DNA of 64,000 nucleotides from Suillus spraguei (taxonomy: Eukaryota; Basidiomycota; Agaricomycetes; Boletales; Suillaceae). Position numbers and translations under genes: made by a program. The stretch covers positions 1 through 64,000 of the forward strand of contig JABCPU010000015.1 of assembly GCA_016800925.1 (NCBI GenBank), given 5' to 3'. Positions 58,644 through 64,000 of the stretch are shown in pieces; positions within the stretch are counted from its first letter, which is position 1, and every line of letters begins with the position of its first letter. Below the pieces are notes generated by a model. It searched no databases. It was given only the letters and a program-made list of their open reading frames with translations, and had not been told where the DNA came from.

Positions 58644-58978
58644 TGTTGGAGCTGGGGTTTCAGTCTTGGACTGATTAACATTGCTTTAGGCTATCGTTCA
58701 ACCTCGCCACTTCGTATCACATGTGTCACGCTTGACGCCGCATGGTCACTGACTTCTCCGGCTCTTTGAGCCCCGTATCTTGTAGCATTCAAATACCTTG
58801 TCTTCTTGCTCCCTGCGTCCCTCAGTCGTTGTTCACCAACACTGAGGTACGCGTCTCACTTGTCTTGTTGTTTGTTTCACACTTACTTAGAGTTACCTTA
58901 GCGTTGTGCTTTCCAACAGGTACTTAGATTGTGAATACAGTCGTTGCTCACCAACACTGAGCGTTGTGCTTTCCAACA
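58644..58978 (+). repeat. 3' LTR
   Basis: 335 bp, identical to the 5' LTR except at two C/T sites (in the first GTTGTGCTTTCC block and in the second GTCGTTG block). Confidence 0.96.
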
Positions 58979-58983
58979 TTCAG
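58979..58983. repeat. Target-site duplication TTCAG (right)
   Basis: Matches 53257-53261. Confidence 0.93.
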
Positions 58984-59819
58984 GACGACTCACGACCCAA
59001 AAATTACTAACCTGTCATGCACTGTTCAACTGCGACCCACTACCCAATATTACTCAGCACCATCGAATTTCAGAGCAGCGAACGCACTTTATTTTACAAC
59101 AAACTTCAACCTTCTGGTCATCAACATCTCAGAATATATACAGGAAGCCCGATCGAGAACCGCAATCGTGGATGATTAAATTATTTGCTCCTGCGCTCAT
59201 GCCTTTCATATGATTTGCAGCACCGTCAGTTCTTCAAACGTCACCTATGCTGATATATCATTTCGAAATGGGGTCATGCTGTGGTACAGATATTGATATT
59301 GATTTACCCTGCTGAAGTCATATCTGGTGTTCACCTTTCTGTATAGCAACTGCGTATAGGGATGGATGTAAACGAAGGTTCATCCGTCTCGAAATAGTTC
59401 TTTCCATGACCAGGCCATCATGCATCCTGCCCTGGGGGCCTAGACTCATGGAGCGTTTACATTCAACAAGCAAACGCAGCTTCTTCAGGGGTACATGAGC
59501 GGTAACGAAATTTGTTTTACTATTTTTTTGCTACTGTATCACCTGGGTTGTTGATTTAATAATGACGATGAAGAAGGGGCGTGTGACCGTCGATGACTCG
59601 CAGGCACAAAAGTCCCTGACTTCAATGACAAGTTAGTCTGACTCTAGATATAGCAAGATATCTTTCAGTAAATGAGGCATTTTATAATAATTACAAAAGA
59701 ATCTAATTCAAAGATGAAATAGGTGACAAGATGCTGTAGCATTAATGCCCATCTGCAAGCCGGAGAGATGTACAGCAGAGAGAAAGAACGACACGGGTCC
59801 GCAATGGAAAGGGGCATGG
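58984..59819. other. Intergenic right of the retrotransposon
   Basis: No gene recognised. The sequence before 53257 and after 58983 would have been continuous before insertion; I see no reading frame crossing that junction. Confidence 0.45.
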
Positions 59820-61697
59820 CTACCCGTTGGTTGCACCTTGCGTGGTAGTGTGAGCATTAAGAGCAGTCGGTGGCGCGGATGTGGAGGTGGCAGGCTGAGT
59901 CTGTGATGATGACGCCTGAACCTGGGGTTGTTGTGGTTGACCTTGATGGTGCTGTGTTTGTGACGATGTGGCATGGGTCTGCGCTTGCCCTTGTGATTGT
60001 TGTTGTGTTTGTTGTACATTACCACCGACGTATTGAGGGGATGCGCAGCAGAGAAAGAGCACGAGACGAGCCAACGATCGTGTGAGTTTTGAAGGCGCAG
60101 GTCTTGCACCTGGCATAGCAGTATTTGTCGTGGATGATCCCTGGCTATGCGATTGAGCTTGCTGGTGTTTTTTCTGTCTCGGTCGAGCAACAACCAAAGC
60201 CTGGATGGAAATGATTAAACCATGCTGACACGAAACGCATGCGAATAAATAAATACTTTTCTGTCTTGTACTGAAGAAACTTCGATAATACGAGGACCTT
60301 GATGAGAGAAGATAGACCGCCTTGGGCGCTGCTGGAGTTCAGTTGCTCCATCAGTATAGGAGTGAGAGTTGTGGAAGAGCGACGAAAAGCGTTCGGAAAG
60401 GGGTGCTCGAGTAATGCGAGGGTGTTGCGCAGGAGAACGAGGACGGGTACCGTGTGTTGCAGGGGACTGAGAATACAGAAGTAAGAACAAAAACTAATAA
60501 AAAATGCAGACGACTTACTTGGGTACCATTTTGCATGCCATTGAAAAAGCCTTGTGGTATTCGACCGACTTGGATAGGTGGACGTCGCGTGGAATTTCCC
60601 TAAAGTGACAACTTTAAAGCTTTTGAAAAGATTAAGGAATACATCACATACGTTTACTAACGGCTTTCGAGTTGGAACCTGCGCGAGTAGGATATTGATA
60701 TTAGGGTAGTTTTTACTGAAGAACAATAAGATTTACATTTATATTAGGAATAGACGGGAGGAGGTCTTCAAGGTCAGCTTTTTTGAGGATTGCGTGAACG
60801 TCCCATGTGTACGCGTTTTCGTTCTTGCAACCAGTGGCTAGCACCTTTCCATCGAGAGAAAAGGCTACGGAGGTCAAAATCTTGTCATGCTGGAGGGGTG
60901 GTCCAACTTGAAGGTTGGTGTCGAGATTCCATAGACATGCGACGTCATCTGATACACTTGCGAGGAGGCGGTTGTTCTGAGCCAAAGAGATAGCGTTCAC
61001 CCATTTTGAGTGGCCATCAAGAATGGCGATCTGCTGCCAAGTGGCAGTGTCGAATATCCTAATCGGGCCCAATGAACCAGAAATAAGCTTTTGTCCGTCC
61101 GATGTCCAGGCCAAGGAGTAAACCATTCGCTCGTGATGAAGTGTGGTGAAAAGTTCGCCGGTCTTCACATCCCATATTTTTACAGCATCGTCTGTGTCTC
61201 CACCCGTCGCAAGTCTCGATGAGTCAGGCGAGTATGTCACCGCATACACCCACTGGTGTCCGGTCTCGATTGTCAGGATATTTTCTGCTGCTGACGACAT
61301 CCCAGACTCTTGCTGTCCCACCCCAGGATCCACTCGCTATGAGCTCACCATCTGCGCTCCAGCACAGTGCACATACAGCATCTGTGTGTCCTGTCCAATT
61401 GGCGATGACCTTCCTCGTTCCAACGTCCCACAACCTAACTTTCTGGTCGCTGCCTCCGCTTCCGCTGGCAATAATCTTCCCATTTGGAGACAATGCCATG
61501 GACCACACTGCGTCATTTTTGTCCCGCCATTCCTCGCCTATCTGTGCACCGCTCTCTAGGTCTCATAGTCGGAGTGAGCCGTCAAACGAACCTGTTATGA
61601 TGTGTCGTCTGTCAGGCAAGTGCACAACGGCATTTACCCAGCCGGTATGACCTCGCATTGTCTGACGTGGCGTGCTTGTCTTGACGCAGGAAGACAT
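59820..61697 (-). pseudogene. WD40 propeller protein, interrupted
   Basis: Seven WD repeats can be read: HTGWVNAVVHLPDRRHIITG, WSMALSPNGKIIASGSGGSD, HTDAVCALCWSADGELIASG, HQWVYAVTYSPDSSRLATGG, MVYSLAWTSDGQKLISGS, HSKWVNAISL and DKILTSVAFSLDGKVLATG. Several small exons and a Gln/Ser/Thr-rich tail with a hydrophobic piece (LVLFLCC) follow. Two lesions are visible. The Trp of the first WD repeat (LRL-W-DLESG) is TGA, at about 61565-61567. Between the third and fourth repeats (about 61290) the frame shifts by one extra base, or two missing, with no intron. Start Met at 61697. The architecture matches a large agaricomycete family of unknown role. Two independent hits argue for real loss of function. 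Confidence 0.75.
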
Positions 61698-62770
61698 ATA
61701 CGAGAGAAGTCTGCTGGTGAGTCCAGGTGCCTATCGTCTTTCATTTTAACCCTTATCAGAAGCGCACGAGCCATTACGCACGAGACAGTCTACTCACAAG
61801 ATTTCAATCCTCCCCACAAGATGGCCAACGTATGCAAATTTGATAATGTACAAGAGATCGAGATCTTTGTGGGTAACCCAAGTTGCCGGTAAGTAAGCAA
61901 GTCATCAGCTTTAACCTGCAGAAGAGCCTAGAGTATCACCCACGGGAAGCACCTTGCAGAGGAGCCCAGTGCGTTATCACCAGCAGTCTGTGAGTGTCTA
62001 GTTTGGAGTCGAGGTGTCGTTTGTTCATGCCGTTTTAAGCCCTCGTTCTTCATTGCTGTAGAATTGCTGCGTAGACGAAGCGCTCAGCCTGATCTGTCAC
62101 CGGCGTTCTGTGCTGTGAGTCTTTCTATACTAATCACTGAAAGCCAATATTTGATATATGCCTTGATATACACATTATAAAGCATATGTGGCAGCGCAAG
62201 ATAATATACATATATTGTTATCCTATGACCGATGATTATCACGATGACTCCATTTGGTGTCAATCTCATGAATATATTTTGACAGTTATGAAAGTAACGA
62301 CACATATTTGACGGCGCGCGCATGTCTAGCATAAAGGATCTCCTGTGCGAGAAATAAAAGAAATGTATTTCTTGCTATCGGTGCCATGAGTGGGCAATTG
62401 TTTCATCAGCGTCTCAGTAACATGTTGATTGGCAAGATGATCATACTGAGACCCCTGATCCCAGACACAGACTTGAAGTCCACCCTGAACATACACCCAC
62501 AGCCGTATCTCACACGTTTACGGCTGAGGCGTTTAATTAGACAGAGAGTTGGAGTCATCGGGTTGATTCACGCCTATTATGACATGTGTCAGAGTCAAAG
62601 TGTCAGGTGGGTAGTTCATAGCATCCAGGCCTAACACCCATTCAAGGCTTCAAAGCTTCATGCGCCTTCAAGACCGATTATGTACTGCATCTTCTAATAG
62701 ATCCAGGCCCGGTCAATTCCAACATGCCAAGACGTTTTACGGCTGTTATCTCATCTGAACCTTTCCTGGT
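61698..62770. other. Intergenic
   Basis: About 1.1 kb including the upstream region of the WD40 gene. An 82-codon frame at 62386-62634 has no recognisable domain. Nothing else seen. Confidence 0.45.
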
Positions 62771-62899
62771 TTGGCCGCCACCGCCTCGCTGGAGGCGTTC
62801 TACACAAACACAGATCGCTAACTTGGGCTAGATCTATACAGCAAGGTGATATGCGTTTGTGTAGAACTTCGTCTCCCACGGGGCGAGGCGGCGGCCAAA
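62771..62899. repeat. Imperfect 129-bp palindrome (MITE-like)
   Basis: Ends TTTGGCCGCC and GGCGGCCAAA are complementary, and so are the inner GTTCTACACAAAC (62798-62810) and GTTTGTGTAGAAC (62855-62867). A 44-bp unpaired centre lies between. The GC-rich arms contrast with the AT-rich surroundings. No clear target duplication was found. Confidence 0.7.
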
Positions 62900-63207
62900 G
62901 ATTTTAGGGCGAGCCCCCCGGAGTCAGCTTATCAATGTCAATGTTGACACTGACTGGTTCGCACACCTCGCATAATATACGTCCTAACTCCTTCTGATGT
63001 TTTCTGAGGAGGCTAGTAGTAACTACGGGCGCACTCCGAGGATCATTTGCAGGTCCACAAGGAACGCTCACAGAGAAGTTTGTCATGATGCATGAAGATT
63101 GGATCTGACGCTGGCACTACCAGTACGTACTATGGGTCGATAGTTGCAAGCGCACAGCTACTTCAGTGCTCAAATAGAGACATATACGGCCTCAGTCAAT
63201 CCCGCAA
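62900..63207. other. Spacer, includes DM9 upstream homology
   Basis: The second half, from about 63120, is similar to 45700-45800, upstream of the first DM9 copy. No gene recognised. Confidence 0.45.
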
Positions 63208-63851
63208 TGATACTCATCCACAACTTACAGCACAATGAGAAGACTACAGACCGACAGATCCTCGGTATCGATACTGCTGAGTTAAACTCTGCCTTCCCCA
63301 ATCTTACACACACTAAAGCCCCCCCATGCTACGATGCAGACGGTGTTTCTCCTGTCTTCATCGGATCTGCGATTTTCCAGCAGTCTGTCCATCCATGCAG
63401 AATTGCACCTCATCTTCCAGTTCCCTGCCGTGTGCCATATGCTTACGCTGAGGTAGAGCATAAAGGGCGGTATAACCTTCTGCCATTTGACCCAGAGAAC
63501 ATGGAATGGATTCGCACGAGCCTCGGACGTATCCCTCATAATCGGGATCCTGTTATTGGGGGTTATGAAGAGGTGGGAAGAAATTGTATCATGCAATGGG
63601 TCGCATGGATGATACTTGGATTCCTGGTAAGACGGGAGAACATCTTGTGCGCATTCTTATTCTACTCGAGGCTATCCCATAATATCTGAGTTCTCAATAG
63701 GGGGGATGTAATGTCCCATTCGGTGGTATAGAGCACATCATCAAAAATGACTACGAAATATTGTGAGTCCAATGGCTTATCTCACCCGGTGATATTAATG
63801 CTAACGAAATGCAGGTGCTGGAGGAGTGGATACCTCCGGGGAATGAAATAG
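63208..63851 (+). pseudogene. DM9 (DUF3421) protein, second copy, damaged
   Basis: Closely similar to 45797-46535: KAPPCYDADGVSPVFIGSAI, CRVPYAYAEVEH, WIRTSLGRIPHNRDPVIGGY, then after introns GGCNVPFGG and NDYEILCW. The Pro-rich N-terminal part with its PPxY motif is deleted, and the ATG equivalent to the first copy's internal Met is out of frame; the only in-frame Met is at 63208. After GGYEE the frame shifts: one added A in the run at 63581-63583 would restore VGR-LYHAMGR. Its last intron (63763-63814) has a normal GTGAGT donor. Either a decayed duplicate or a divergent gene with one consensus error. Confidence 0.7.
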
Positions 63852-64000
63852 ATTGATTGCATCGATACGGAGCGTGTGGTCGTTCCATGTTTACCTTGAT
63901 AATTTAACAGCAAAACAGAGTGGATAAGTATGATGTTCCAAACGCCACTTTACATAATTAACTGCCATCGAGTGCGCGATACACAACATGTTCCAAAACT
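63852..64000. other. Sequence downstream of DM9 copy 2
   Basis: The first 80 bp are similar to 46536-46610, so the duplicated unit continues past the stop codon. The window ends here. Confidence 0.5.

Larger units (their letters stand above)
53262..58978 (+). mobile_element. Ty1/copia LTR retrotransposon, recently inserted
   Basis: Complete element of 5,717 bp: 335-bp LTRs starting TGTTGG and ending CCAACA, a TTCAG target duplication, a primer site, a single Gag-Pol frame with copia order (protease, integrase, reverse transcriptase, RNase H) and a purine tract at 58634-58643. The two LTRs differ at two positions only (both C/T), so insertion was recent. The coding frame has no stop. The only doubt about function is the start of Gag. 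Confidence 0.97.

Noticed and set aside
53219..59069. Shared CAGCACCATCGAA near both sides of the copia element as an alternative target duplication
   Set aside because: It lies 30-70 bp away from the LTR ends at unequal distances, while a perfect TTCAG duplication abuts both LTRs.
1..64000. CRISPR arrays, prophage or bacterial operons
   Set aside because: No regularly spaced repeats or bacterial-type gene organisation; the sequence is intron-rich and eukaryotic throughout.

Overview
The window comes from a filamentous basidiomycete, most likely an agaricomycete. Nearly all genes are split by many short introns of about 48-60 nt, the nuclear tRNA genes carry small introns, and several families are typical of mushroom-forming fungi: coiled-coil P-loop NTPases, DM9 proteins, agaric-type WD40 proteins and F-box/LRR remnants. 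The genus cannot be named from the sequence alone.

Layout. 1-10.4 kb: a membrane-anchored casein kinase I (+), a small probable mitochondrial protein (-) and a ten-exon cytochrome P450 (+). 12.3-29.8 kb: the metabolic core, with acetate kinase (+) at 12.3-13.8 kb and an 814-residue phosphoketolase (-) at 23.1-26.2 kb. Between and beside them lie three paralogous P-loop NTPases (14.3-16.7 kb -, 17.3-18.5 kb -, 28.5-29.8 kb +), a tRNA-Ala(TGC), a C-5 sterol desaturase (+), the mRNA-export factor Rae1 (-) and a tRNA-Arg(CCG). 29.9-44.9 kb: housekeeping and signalling genes, namely a Wss1-type DNA-protein-crosslink protease (+), a GPI-type aspartic protease (-), a RasGAP with RasGAP_C domain (-), a C2H2-like protein (+), an 85-residue membrane protein (-) and a PalA/Rim20-like BRO1 protein (+). 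45.8-64 kb: a gene-poor accessory zone with a DM9 gene and its decayed second copy near the right end, a dead Tc1/mariner-type transposase, a degraded amidoligase-like gene, an F-box/LRR remnant containing a 230-bp inverted duplication, a dispersed 320-bp repeat, a young Ty1/copia element (335-bp LTRs differing at two positions, TTCAG target duplication) and a broken seven-blade WD40 gene.

How the genes relate. Phosphoketolase makes acetyl phosphate from xylulose-5-P or fructose-6-P, and acetate kinase converts it to acetate plus ATP, so the two form a complete pathway within 14 kb. The NTPase paralogs share exon structure and an unusual TNMW sequence where the guanine-specificity motif is expected; they are the best candidates for an undescribed system. 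Two further patterns cut across genes: five introns read best as GC-AG, one of them checked against a GT-AG paralog, and at least six reading frames break by a single missing base at short homopolymers, which looks like consensus error rather than decay.
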